From positions 4,746,001 through 4,810,000 of the forward strand of contig NZ_FNSI01000001.1 of the NCBI RefSeq assembly GCF_900104955.1: a DNA stretch of 64,000 nt, given 5' to 3'. This DNA is from Beijerinckia sp. 28-YEA-48. GTDB lineage: Bacteria; Pseudomonadota; Alphaproteobacteria; Rhizobiales; Beijerinckiaceae. Position 1 is the first letter of the stretch, and each line of letters opens with the position of its first letter. Positions 9,826 to 17,376 of this stretch are shown one piece after another. Position numbers and translations under genes: made by a program. The notes below the pieces were generated by a model. The model ran no database searches, was not told where the DNA came from, and was given only the letters and a program-made list of their open reading frames with translations.

Positions 9826-9841
9826 ATCTCTAACAAGAGAT
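9826..9841. promoter_or_regulatory. Short perfect inverted repeat upstream of bcsS
   Basis: ATCTCT-AACA-AGAGAT is a perfect 6-bp stem with a 4-nt loop, 133 nt before the bcsS start and 107 nt after the Rieske stop. It has no T-run, so it resembles an operator more than a terminator. Function is unknown. Confidence 0.3.
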
Positions 9842-9880
9842 GAAGATCGGCTGTTTCGATTAATCCCGCTTTAGGACACC

Positions 9881-9945
9881 AGAGCATTTTCGAGCGAAGT
9901 GCGATGGCCGTGAAGCCTTACGGTTCGCTCGAAGAAAACGCGAAA
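9881..9945 (+). repeat. Dispersed palindromic repeat, family B, copy 2
   Basis: Starts AGAGCATTTTCGAGCGAAGT and ends TCGAAGAAAACGCG. It is the same family as 8901-8946 and 31411-31463, with a 20-bp core nearly identical between copies. It lies immediately after the stop codon of the Rieske gene, which reads on the minus strand. Confidence 0.75.
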
Positions 9946-9947
9946 CC

Positions 9948-10361
9948 CTACAGGTTGATGACGACGTAATCGTCCTCGACCGTCACCTTGAAGGTCTCGG
10001 CGACATAGGGGCCTTTGCTCAGGTCGGTGCCGTGCTCGACCTTGGCGTCGTAAGCGCGCACCCGCGTGCCTTGCGGGTCGCACCAGGACTGGCCGGTGCG
10101 GATGTCGAATTCCCAGCCATGCCAAGGGCATTTGATGAATTCGCCGGCCCGCGTCAGGCGATAGTCGCCGGGCAGATCCGCTTCGGCCAAGCCGACGAGG
10201 CGGCCGGCGCAGAGCGAACCAGCCTCGTGGGGGCATTTATCGCCGATGGCGAAAAATTCACCTTGCAGATTGAACACAGCGATGGGGCGCCCCTTCACCG
10301 TCACCAATTTGCGGTCGCCGGGGGGGACATCGGCGACTTTTGCAACAACGTGCCTATCCAT
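9948..10361 (-). CDS. Rieske (2Fe-2S) ferredoxin-type protein
   Basis: Encodes 137 aa with one Rieske domain: ligands Cys43 and His45 (CPH) and Cys78 and His81 (CPWH). Thirty-two residues lie between the two ligand pairs, about twice the usual 15-17, with an extra Cys51 in the insert. It has no signal peptide, so it is probably a cytoplasmic electron carrier, or a small subunit or ferredoxin for an oxygenase. It starts 2 nt after the stop of the upstream amidohydrolase gene, so the two are almost certainly cotranscribed and may act in one catabolic step. No oxygenase large subunit is present nearby. Confidence 0.85.
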   Translation of the reverse strand: MDRHVVAKVADVPPGDRKLVTVKGRPIAVFNLQGEFFAIGDKCPHEAGSLCAGRLVGLAEADLPGDYRLTRAGEFIKCPWHGWEFDIRTGQSWCDPQGTRVRAYDAKVEHGTDLSKGPYVAETFKVTVEDDYVVINL

Positions 10362-10363
10362 CT

Positions 10364-11488
10364 TCACTTCAATCCGTAGAGGGCTTTGGCATTGCCCGCC
10401 AAAATAGCCTGTTGTTTCTCCGCGCTGAGGGCGAGCTTGCTCAGGACGAAGCGTGGATCGTCGAAATCCCAATGGGGATAGTCGGTCGAGAACATGATGC
10501 GGTCGCAGCCGACGAATTCGAAGGTCTCGGCGAGGTCGCTGTCCTTGTCGGGCTCGTCGAGCGGCTGCGTCGTCAACCAGATGTGGTCATGGATATATTC
10601 GGACGGCAGGCGCTTGAGATGCGGCACCTCGGCTTTCAGGCGCTTGTAATGCTTGTCGAGCCGCCATTTCAGCGCCGGCATCCAGGCAACGCCGCCTTCG
10701 ACCAGCACGACGCGCAGGGTCGGGAAGCGCTCGAACACGCCTTCCAGCACCAGGCTGGTGACGAGTTGCTGCATGCCCTGCACGTTGGTGTGCTGTTCCT
10801 CGATATAATAGGAGGGGTAGCCGCTGGCGGTGGCGGGATAGCCGTTTATGCCGCCGACATGAAGCGCGAGTGGCCGGTTGGCGGCAACCGCCGCCTCGTA
10901 GATCGGCCAGTAGCGTTTGCGGCCGAGCGGCTCGAGCGAGCGCGGCGGCAGCATGATCTGGGCGAAACGTTCGTCGCCGGCGCGCTTCTCGATTTCGGCG
11001 ATGGCGGCTTCCGGATCTTCCTGGGTGACGACGATGGAGGCGCGCAGGCGCGGCTCCGGCGTCACCCATTTGGCGATCTGCCAGTCGTTGACGGCGGTCG
11101 CGAGGGCCGCGCCATAACCGAGATTACGCTGATTGCCGGGGCCGCGATTGAGCGGCATCAGCATGCCATAGGCGACGCCATTGGCGTCGAGATGCTGGGC
11201 GCGCATGAAGTCGAGATCGGAGCCGGGCGGGCCTTTCGGCGGCCAGGAATCGGCGCGCGACACTTCCGGCGACATGCGCGGATGCGACAGGGTGTCGGCG
11301 AAGGCCTGGCGGTAGTTGCCGCCGAAGGTCTTCACATGCTCGCGCCAGCGTTCCGGCAGGAACGGATGGATTTCCTCGGGCGTCGAGAAGCCAGGATGGA
11401 TGTCGCAGTCGACGACGCTGAGTTTCTGGCGCTGCGGACGGGCAACTTGCGGCTGCCGTTCGGCGGTGATGCTGCCGGTGGTGCTCAT
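10364..11488 (-). CDS. Amidohydrolase-2 family protein (ACMSD/decarboxylase-like TIM barrel), paralogue 1
   Basis: Encodes 374 aa of PF04909 type. An N-terminal DCDIHPG replaces the usual HxH with D-x-H; the barrel His (LHVGG) and the C-terminal FSTDYPHWDFDD motif are kept. The superfamily includes aminocarboxymuconate-semialdehyde decarboxylase, gamma-resorcylate decarboxylase and lactone hydrolases, so non-oxidative decarboxylation or hydrolysis of an aromatic-derived acid is plausible; the substrate is unknown. The start at 11488 overlaps the upstream gene's stop (ATGA). The next gene on this strand upstream is a clear paralogue, and a Rieske protein follows 2 nt downstream. Confidence 0.88.
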   Translation of the reverse strand: MSTTGSITAERQPQVARPQRQKLSVVDCDIHPGFSTPEEIHPFLPERWREHVKTFGGNYRQAFADTLSHPRMSPEVSRADSWPPKGPPGSDLDFMRAQHLDANGVAYGMLMPLNRGPGNQRNLGYGAALATAVNDWQIAKWVTPEPRLRASIVVTQEDPEAAIAEIEKRAGDERFAQIMLPPRSLEPLGRKRYWPIYEAAVAANRPLALHVGGINGYPATASGYPSYYIEEQHTNVQGMQQLVTSLVLEGVFERFPTLRVVLVEGGVAWMPALKWRLDKHYKRLKAEVPHLKRLPSEYIHDHIWLTTQPLDEPDKDSDLAETFEFVGCDRIMFSTDYPHWDFDDPRFVLSKLALSAEKQQAILAGNAKALYGLK

Positions 11489-12603
11489 GGAGAAATCTCC
11501 TTCGGCGCGAAAGCGGTCGCCGTCTGGGTGCCAGCGAGGCGCGTGTAAGTGTCGAGAGCGTTCTGGTAGAGAATCTTCGGCGCCAGCGGCGAGGACGGGC
11601 TGATCGGCAGAGCGTCCTTGTCGTCGAAATGCCAATGCGGGAAGTCGGTCGAGAACAGCAGCAGTTGGTCGGACTGCATCTGTTCGACGAAGCGCTCCAA
11701 CCGGGCGCTGCCTTCGGGTTCGTCGAAAGGCTGCAGGGTCAGACGAATGTGCTGGCGCACCAGTTCGCCCGGCACGTTCTTCACCCAGGGAATTTCCGGG
11801 CGCACGCCGCGCCAGGTCTTGTTCAGGCGCCATATGCCGGCCGGCAGCCAGGTGACGCCGGATTCGATCAGCACGACTTTCAACTCGGGGAATTTGGCGA
11901 AGGCGCCTTCGCAGACCAGGCTGACGACCTGGTTCTCGAACGCGAAGGCATTGGCGACATAATCCTCGAGGAAAAACGAGCCCCAGCCGTTCAGTGTCGG
12001 ATGATGATAGAGACCGCCGGCATGGACGCCGATCGGCAGGCCGTGGCGCACCGCTGCTTCATAGATCGGCCAGAGACTGCGCCGGCCCAACAATTCATTG
12101 CCCATGGCGAGCAGGGTGATCTGGACGAAGCGCTTGTCGTGGGCGCGGCGTTCGATTTCCGCGACGGCGAGTTCGGGCGCTTGCTGCGGCACCAGGATGG
12201 AGGCGCGCAAGCGCGGCTCCTTGTCGAGCCAGTTCTCGACCACCCAGTCGTTCACCGCCTTGCACATGACGGCGGCGAGATCTTCGCTGTGCAGCGCCAT
12301 GCCGCCGAACAGGCAATTGGCAATGGCGAGGCTCGAGCCGAAACCGTCGAGCGCACCGGCGCGCAACAGATCGAGATCGCTGCCAGGCTTGCCGGCTTTC
12401 GGCCGCCAATCCGGCCGTGCCGCCAGCGGTGTGTTCGGTGGATCGCCCGTCAGGGTGAAGCTCGTCTTCTCGATGCCACGCGAGCGGAAGGCATCATACC
12501 AATAGGCATCGAGGTACGGCATCAGCGCGGCAGTGTTCGGCACGGCGATATGCACATCGCAATCGATCGCTGGATGGCCGAAAATGGAATTCTGCATTTC
12601 CAA
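11485..12603 (-). CDS. Amidohydrolase-2 family protein, paralogue 2
   Basis: Encodes 372 aa, similar along its length to the next gene: DCDVH near residue 15, the VHAGG barrel His and LFSTDFPHWHFDD near the C terminus. The pair probably arose by tandem duplication and may form a hetero-oligomer or act on related substrates. Two starts are possible. A TTG at 12603 has an AAGGA Shine-Dalgarno at 8-nt spacing. An ATG at 12597 has the same motif 14 nt away. I give the TTG on spacing grounds, with little certainty. First gene of a three-gene operon with the downstream paralogue and the Rieske protein. Confidence 0.87.
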   Translation of the reverse strand: MEMQNSIFGHPAIDCDVHIAVPNTAALMPYLDAYWYDAFRSRGIEKTSFTLTGDPPNTPLAARPDWRPKAGKPGSDLDLLRAGALDGFGSSLAIANCLFGGMALHSEDLAAVMCKAVNDWVVENWLDKEPRLRASILVPQQAPELAVAEIERRAHDKRFVQITLLAMGNELLGRRSLWPIYEAAVRHGLPIGVHAGGLYHHPTLNGWGSFFLEDYVANAFAFENQVVSLVCEGAFAKFPELKVVLIESGVTWLPAGIWRLNKTWRGVRPEIPWVKNVPGELVRQHIRLTLQPFDEPEGSARLERFVEQMQSDQLLLFSTDFPHWHFDDKDALPISPSSPLAPKILYQNALDTYTRLAGTQTATAFAPKEISP

Positions 12604-12839
12604 TTTCTGTTTCCTTGGGGCGTTTCAACTCATGGCGTAGATGTGGCATGAGTTGGCGGCAGCTTGACGCTGACGATTTGGTTGATCCGATCTTACAGCA
12701 ACAGGTTTTGCGAGGCCAGTGCGCTAGACAGGCTGCCTGGCAATGTTAATGTCGCGCCGGACGAGGCCACTGTTGGCCATTATTGGCCGCTGCTCATGTG
12801 ACGCGGCCCAACTGATCCATAAGAGTGGGAGGGATACCA

Positions 12840-13871
12840 ATGACCGCCAGATTGAACCGCATACATGCCACAGGTCTTGCCGCCAGCCTTGTCGCGCTGC
12901 TCGTCGCGGCGCCGGCGATGGCGCAAGAGAACTGGGATGCGGTGGTCGCGGCGGCGAAGAAAGAAGGTTCGATCGTCGTCTATCATGCGCAGCTTGGCGC
13001 GGCGCATTGGAAGGACGTGGTGCGCGCCTTCGAGAGCAAATATGGCATCAAGGTGCAGGAATATGATGCCCGCGCCAGCGAATTGACCGAGCGTATCCGT
13101 GTCGAGCAGACGTCGAAGCGCTATGTCGCCGACGTCGAGTTCCACGGCAAGGCGTCGATCGCCCAGCAGCAGATCGAGAACGATTTCATCGCCGACATCG
13201 GCGATATCCCCAATGCGAAGAATCTGCGCGCCGACTATCCAGCCGACAAATATTCGGTTCCGGCCTGGAGCCAAGTCGTGTGCATGCTGTCGAACACGAA
13301 TCTGATCAAGCCGGAAGACGAGCCGAAGAATTGGACCGATCTGCTTGATCCGAAATACAAGGGCAAGCTGCTCGCCGACGACATGCGCGCGGTCGGTTCC
13401 GGCCAGACCATGTTCGGCGTGACGATCAAGAAATACGGTCCCGAGTTTCACAAGAAGCTGAACACGCAGGATCTCGTCTTCAACCGCGATCTGCAGGTCA
13501 ATTCGCGGCGCATCGCGCGCGGCGAGAACGCCATCTTCATCCATCAGATCATCGCCTTCGCCTCGGAGCTGAAGGGGCTGCCGGTGAAAGTGCTGCTGCC
13601 GACCGATGGTTGTCCGTTTACCGGCATTCGCGGCGCCATCCTGAAGGGTGCGCCGCATCCCAATGCCTCGCGGGTCTTCATCAACCATTTCCTCGATCTT
13701 GATTCGCAGGTTCGCTACGCCAATGCCTGGATGGGCACGGTGGTGAAGGGCGTGGCGGAAAAGCTCACCGATCCGGATGCGAAGCGCTATGCGGACGTGA
13801 AGCTGATGGGCGAGATCGACTACACCGAGCGTGAGCCGATGCTGAAAGCGGCGGTGGAGATTTATAAGTAG
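12840..13871 (+). CDS. Extracellular solute-binding protein, Fe3+/2-aminoethylphosphonate type ABC family
   Basis: Encodes 343 aa with a Sec signal peptide (cleavage near AMA/QE). The mature start ENWDAVVAAAKKEGSIVVYHA is typical of the Fe3+-type family 1 binding proteins, as is the motif FEHKA-like VEFHGKASI region. The ATG at 12840 follows a strong GGGAGGG ribosome-binding site; an in-frame GTG 15 nt upstream overlaps that site and is unlikely. No permease or ATPase gene is adjacent, so it either serves a transporter encoded elsewhere or acts as a sensor. It is divergent from the amidohydrolase operon and 3 nt upstream of a glutathione transferase gene. Confidence 0.87.
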   Translation: MTARLNRIHATGLAASLVALLVAAPAMAQENWDAVVAAAKKEGSIVVYHAQLGAAHWKDVVRAFESKYGIKVQEYDARASELTERIRVEQTSKRYVADVEFHGKASIAQQQIENDFIADIGDIPNAKNLRADYPADKYSVPAWSQVVCMLSNTNLIKPEDEPKNWTDLLDPKYKGKLLADDMRAVGSGQTMFGVTIKKYGPEFHKKLNTQDLVFNRDLQVNSRRIARGENAIFIHQIIAFASELKGLPVKVLLPTDGCPFTGIRGAILKGAPHPNASRVFINHFLDLDSQVRYANAWMGTVVKGVAEKLTDPDAKRYADVKLMGEIDYTEREPMLKAAVEIYK

Positions 13872-13874
13872 GCC

Positions 13875-14519
13875 ATGACCGATACCTACATCGTCCATGG
13901 CGCGGTCAGATCTTCGGCGGCTTACCGCGTCCGCATCGTGATGAAACTGAAAGGTCTCGCCTATCGCGAGATCTTTCTCGATCTGGCTGGTGGCGACCAG
14001 AACAAGGACGACTATCGCGCCGTCAATCCGCAGGGTCTGGTGCCGGCGCTGGTCTGTCCCGATGGGGCGGTCATCAACCAGTCGATGGCGATCATCGAGT
14101 ATCTCGACGACATGCATCCGGAGCAACCGGTGATGCCGCGCGATGCGCGCAGCCGCGCCCGCGTGCGCGCTCTGTCGCAGATGATCGCTTGCGACATTCA
14201 TCCGATCAACAATATGCGGGTACGCAATCACATCCGCGATCTGTTCCCCGACGATCCCAATGCCGTGACGACATGGATGGAGCGGTGGAGCAAGGCGGGT
14301 TTCGACGCGCTCGAAGCGCGGCTCGCCAGCGACAAGGAGACGGGTCGGTTCTGTCACGGCGATACGCCGACGATGGCCGATGCCTGCCTGGTGCCGCAGG
14401 TCGCCAATGCGCGGCTCAGCAGTCGCGATCTGTCGCCTTATCCGACAGTGGTGCGCATTGCTGAAGCCTGCGAGGCGCTGCCGGCTTTCGTGGCGGCAAG
14501 GCCGGACAAGCAGAGTTAG
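13875..14519 (+). CDS. maiA: Zeta-class glutathione S-transferase / maleylacetoacetate isomerase-like
   Basis: Encodes 214 aa. The N-terminal thioredoxin fold has the zeta-type motif RSSAAYRVRI (residues 12-21), then VNPQGLVPAL and the glutathione gamma-Glu-binding NQSMAIIEYLDD. The C-terminal helical domain carries the family GDTPTMADACLVPQ segment. Zeta enzymes isomerise maleylacetoacetate or maleylpyruvate cis-to-trans in tyrosine, gentisate or homogentisate breakdown. The Cys of the eukaryotic SSCxW motif is Ala, as in many bacterial members. It lies 3 nt after the binding-protein gene, so the two are cotranscribed. No fumarylacetoacetase or homogentisate dioxygenase is nearby, so the precise substrate is uncertain. 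Confidence 0.8.
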   Translation: MTDTYIVHGAVRSSAAYRVRIVMKLKGLAYREIFLDLAGGDQNKDDYRAVNPQGLVPALVCPDGAVINQSMAIIEYLDDMHPEQPVMPRDARSRARVRALSQMIACDIHPINNMRVRNHIRDLFPDDPNAVTTWMERWSKAGFDALEARLASDKETGRFCHGDTPTMADACLVPQVANARLSSRDLSPYPTVVRIAEACEALPAFVAARPDKQS

Positions 14520-14532
14520 GGGTTCTCACGCA

Positions 14533-14588
14533 CCTTGGTGTCATCCCGGACACTTGCGCAGCAAGTGATCCGAGAGAGCCAGAGGCGT
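14533..14588. repeat. REP-like palindrome, family A, copy 1 (half element)
   Basis: Contains GGTGTCATCCCGGACACTTG then GCAAGTGATCCGAGA. The core CACTTGC-GCA-GCAAGTG forms a perfect 7-bp stem, extended by TCCCGGA/TCCGAGA with one mismatch. Only one arm of the double element seen at 29.9, 38.7 and 43.7 kb is present. It lies between the 3' ends of two convergent genes. Confidence 0.8.
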
Positions 14589-14605
14589 GTGATAGAGTGC
14601 GGGCC

Positions 14606-15493
14606 TTACAGCCCCACCTGGCGGAGAAACGCTTTCGTCTCGCGCACGCACTCGTCCGGCTTTTCCACCTGCAACATGTGATTGGTGCCAGGCACGACCA
14701 CGTGATGGATGCCGTGATGGGCGGCAGCCACAGGGCCGACTTTGGCTGGGGCGAGCGGGCGCGGCACGTTCGGGTCGGCGCCAAGGATCATGGTCGTGGC
14801 GCGCGGCAGGGAAGCCAGCGCCGCCCAGGATTCGGTGTGCGCATTGTTGAGATAGATGCGCGCTTCATATTCGCCGGGGCAGGACAGTTCGAAACCGCCC
14901 GAGGCCGCGGGCCGTGTCGTGCCTTCCGCCATGTCGAAGGCGGCGCCATCGACCCAGCCGCGGGCGAGGCGAGCGCCGTAGATTTCGGCAAGCTCCTCGA
15001 CGCGGTCGAAACGATGCTGACGCTTGCGGGCATTATCGGCGAAGAGGCTGTCGACGCCCTGGCCGTTGTCGCGCAGCGGGTTGCCTTCCGGCGCGATCAG
15101 CGGCGGATCGTAAAGCACCAGCGCATCCCATGGCGTGCCATGCAGGTGCACCGCCATGATCGCGGCGATCGATGAGACCGAGTGGAACAGACCTGCGGTT
15201 GGGCGCTTGCCGAAGGCCGCGTTGACCGCGTCGAGCACGCGGCCGTGGTCGGCGGCCATGTTGGCGATCGTGTGGCTCTCCACGTCGAACAGTGGATTGC
15301 GACCGTGATTGCGCAGATCGTAGACGACGATTTCATAATCGTCGCCGAGCTTTTCCCAGAACTTGCGATAGCCGTCGATGCCGAAGCCGTTGCCGTGCGA
15401 CAGCATGAGGCGCGGTGCGCCATCCTTGCGATAGCGCCGCGCCAGAATGCTGGCGCCATCGCAGGCGATCGTCAGATGTTCGGCGGCTGACAC
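14606..15493 (-). CDS. Alpha/beta-fold hydrolase
   Basis: Encodes 295 aa with the alpha/beta hydrolase layout: oxyanion LSHGNGFG (31-38), YDLRNHG (58-64), probable nucleophile Ser105 in LFHSVSS, and catalytic His in GTNHML near residue 272. The nucleophile elbow is unusual: the small residues of G-x-S-x-G are Phe103 and Ser107, although the preceding His is kept as in GHSMGG enzymes. Substrate unknown. It lies 12 nt after the stop of efp on the same strand and may be cotranscribed with it. Its 3' end converges on the transferase gene across a REP-like element. Confidence 0.82.
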   Translation of the reverse strand: MSAAEHLTIACDGASILARRYRKDGAPRLMLSHGNGFGIDGYRKFWEKLGDDYEIVVYDLRNHGRNPLFDVESHTIANMAADHGRVLDAVNAAFGKRPTAGLFHSVSSIAAIMAVHLHGTPWDALVLYDPPLIAPEGNPLRDNGQGVDSLFADNARKRQHRFDRVEELAEIYGARLARGWVDGAAFDMAEGTTRPAASGGFELSCPGEYEARIYLNNAHTESWAALASLPRATTMILGADPNVPRPLAPAKVGPVAAAHHGIHHVVVPGTNHMLQVEKPDECVRETKAFLRQVGL

Positions 15494-15505
15494 GATGTGA
15501 GCGCT

Positions 15506-16075
15506 TTAGTCCTTGGCGCGCTCGACATAGGCACCGTCTTCCGTCTGGATGACGATGCGCGTGCCGGTCGCGATGTGCGGCGGCACCATCACGCGGGCGC
15601 CATTGGAGAGCTTCGCCGGCTTGTAGGACGACGACGCGGTCTGGCCCTTCATCGCGGGCTCGGTCTCGACCACTTCGAACGTGACGCGCTGTGGCAGCTG
15701 CACGCCGACGGCGAGGCCGTTGAACAAGCTGAGCATGACCTTCATGCCTTCTTGAAGATAGACGGCGCTGGCGCCGATCGTCTCTTCCGGCACGGCGATC
15801 TGTTCGAACGACGCGTTGTTCATGAAGTGATAGCCGTCGCCGTCACTGTAGAGGAAGTCGAAATCCTGATCCTCGACATGGGCGCGCTCGACCTGCTCGG
15901 TGGTCTTGTAGCGGTCCGTCGTCTTCACGCCATCGGAGAGGCGGCGCATGTCGATCTGGGTCGTCGGCGTGCCCTTGCCGGGGTGAAAGCTCTCGGCCGA
16001 CAACACGACATACAAATTTCCGTCCTCGCGCTCGAGGATATTGCCTTTACGAATGGAACTGGCGATGACTCTCAC
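15506..16075 (-). CDS. efp: Translation elongation factor P (EF-P)
   Basis: Encodes 189 aa, the usual EF-P length, with the three beta-barrel domains KOW-like N, OB and C. The modification loop reads HPGKGTP with the modifiable lysine at position 34. EF-P relieves ribosome stalling at polyproline. The start is a GTG at 16075 preceded by AAGGAAAG; the frame continues upstream but that stretch is not EF-P-like. It is divergent from epmA and epmB, the enzymes that attach (R)-beta-lysine to Lys34, so the complete modification set is encoded together. Many proteins in this window (BcsB, Ffh C terminus, the GyrI-like protein) are rich in consecutive prolines. Confidence 0.95.
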   Translation of the reverse strand: MRVIASSIRKGNILEREDGNLYVVLSAESFHPGKGTPTTQIDMRRLSDGVKTTDRYKTTEQVERAHVEDQDFDFLYSDGDGYHFMNNASFEQIAVPEETIGASAVYLQEGMKVMLSLFNGLAVGVQLPQRVTFEVVETEPAMKGQTASSSYKPAKLSNGARVMVPPHIATGTRIVIQTEDGAYVERAKD

Positions 16076-16230
16076 GAGGCTCTTTCCTTGATGGTGCGGG
16101 CCGAACCGGCCTATGACCGGGCAGATGAAGGGTCTTCTGCCCAGTGAAATCCGGCGCACAATACTGATTGTGACGCGAATCGCTAGAGCAAATCGCGTTT
16201 CGGCCGAATCGCGATTTCGCCTAGAATCTC

Positions 16231-16286
16231 TTGTTTTGACGCGTCTTCTTAGCGTTTGATGCTTCTATCAAACGCAGAAACGCTAT
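16231..16286 (+). repeat. Hairpin repeat module, family C, copy 1 (ends 20 nt before epmA start)
   Basis: Starts TTGTTTTGACGCGTCTTCTT, then the perfect stem GCGTTTGAT-N6-ATCAAACGC (16252-16275), then ACGCTAT. A second copy lies at 50737-50792 in the same orientation and at the same distance from a start codon. Its left part resembles the reverse complement of the right end of family B. Confidence 0.75.
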
Positions 16287-16305
16287 TGCCGTATTGACAG
16301 GGTCG

Positions 16306-17349
16306 ATGACCAATAAACGACAGACCGCCAGTCCCTCGCCCTGGTGGAGCCCCCATGTCCATGCCGATCGCCGGCCCTTCCTGCTGGCCCGCCAGCGCAT
16401 CGCCGCCGCCTGCCGGGCCTGGTTCGCGGACGGGGGATTTTGCGAGGCCGAGCCGGGGATTTTGCAGGTTTCGCCCGGAAACGAGGCCCATATTAGCGGT
16501 TTTGCCACCGAAATCGTCGATCCGGACGGGGAGAGACGGGCGCTGTACCTGCATTCATCGCCGGAATTCGTCTGTAAAAAGCTGCTGGCGGCCGGTGAAG
16601 AGCGGATTTTTGCCCTGTCGCGGGTGTTTCGCAATCGCGAGCGCGGCCCCCTCCACCATCCCGAATTCACGATGTTGGAATGGTACCGGGCTCAGGCTCC
16701 CTACAGCCAGCTGATCGCCGATTGCCAGGGCCTGGTCGCCGCCGCTGCCCGGGCGGCGGGCACCAAGGTTCTTGCCTGGCGCGGCCAGACCGCCGATCCC
16801 TTTGCGCCGTTCGAACGGCTGACGGTGCAGGAGGCTTTCCTTCGCCATGCCGGCATCGATCTTCTCGCCCTGTTGGGCGACCGCGATGGGCTGGCGGCCG
16901 CTGCCGCTGATCTGGGCCTGCGCATCACGCCAGATGACACCTGGTCGGACGTGTTCAGCAAGGTGATTTCCGAGAAAATCGAGCCAAATCTAGGGCTTGG
17001 CCGTCTGACTGTGCTTGATGAATATCCCCTGGCCGAGGCGGCGCTGGCACGCCCCTGCGCCCATGATGGGCGGGTGGCCGAGCGGTTCGAGCTTTATGCC
17101 TGCGGCGTCGAGCTGGCCAATGCCTTCGGCGAACTGACCGATGCCGCCGAACAGCGCCGTCGTTTCGAAGCCGAAATGGCCGAGCGGCAGCGGATCTATG
17201 GCGAGAGCTATCCGCTGGACGAGGATTTTCTGGCGGCGCTGGCGATCATGCCGGCTTCAAGCGGCATCGCGCTGGGGTTCGAGCGGTTGGTGATGCTGGC
17301 GGCGGGGGCGCAGCGGATCGACCAGGTCATCTGGTCGCCGGTTCCCTGA
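16306..17349 (+). CDS. epmA: EF-P--(R)-beta-lysine ligase EpmA (PoxA/YjeA/GenX)
   Basis: Encodes 347 aa resembling the catalytic domain of class II lysyl-tRNA synthetase without the anticodon-binding domain. Class II motif 2 is RVFRNRERGPLHHPEFTMLE and motif 3 is GIALGFERL near the C terminus. EpmA activates (R)-beta-lysine with ATP and transfers it to Lys34 of EF-P. Length matches E. coli EpmA (325 aa). The ATG at 16306 is preferred over a TTG four codons upstream. It is divergent from efp and followed 27 nt later by epmB. Confidence 0.93.
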   Translation: MTNKRQTASPSPWWSPHVHADRRPFLLARQRIAAACRAWFADGGFCEAEPGILQVSPGNEAHISGFATEIVDPDGERRALYLHSSPEFVCKKLLAAGEERIFALSRVFRNRERGPLHHPEFTMLEWYRAQAPYSQLIADCQGLVAAAARAAGTKVLAWRGQTADPFAPFERLTVQEAFLRHAGIDLLALLGDRDGLAAAAADLGLRITPDDTWSDVFSKVISEKIEPNLGLGRLTVLDEYPLAEAALARPCAHDGRVAERFELYACGVELANAFGELTDAAEQRRRFEAEMAERQRIYGESYPLDEDFLAALAIMPASSGIALGFERLVMLAAGAQRIDQVIWSPVP

Positions 17350-17376
17350 GCGAGCCAGCTCTCGCCGGTCCCGAAA

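Noticed and set aside
16306-17349. Reading the EpmA gene as a lysyl-tRNA synthetase
   Set aside because: It lacks the N-terminal anticodon-binding domain, is only 347 aa, and lies with efp and epmB.
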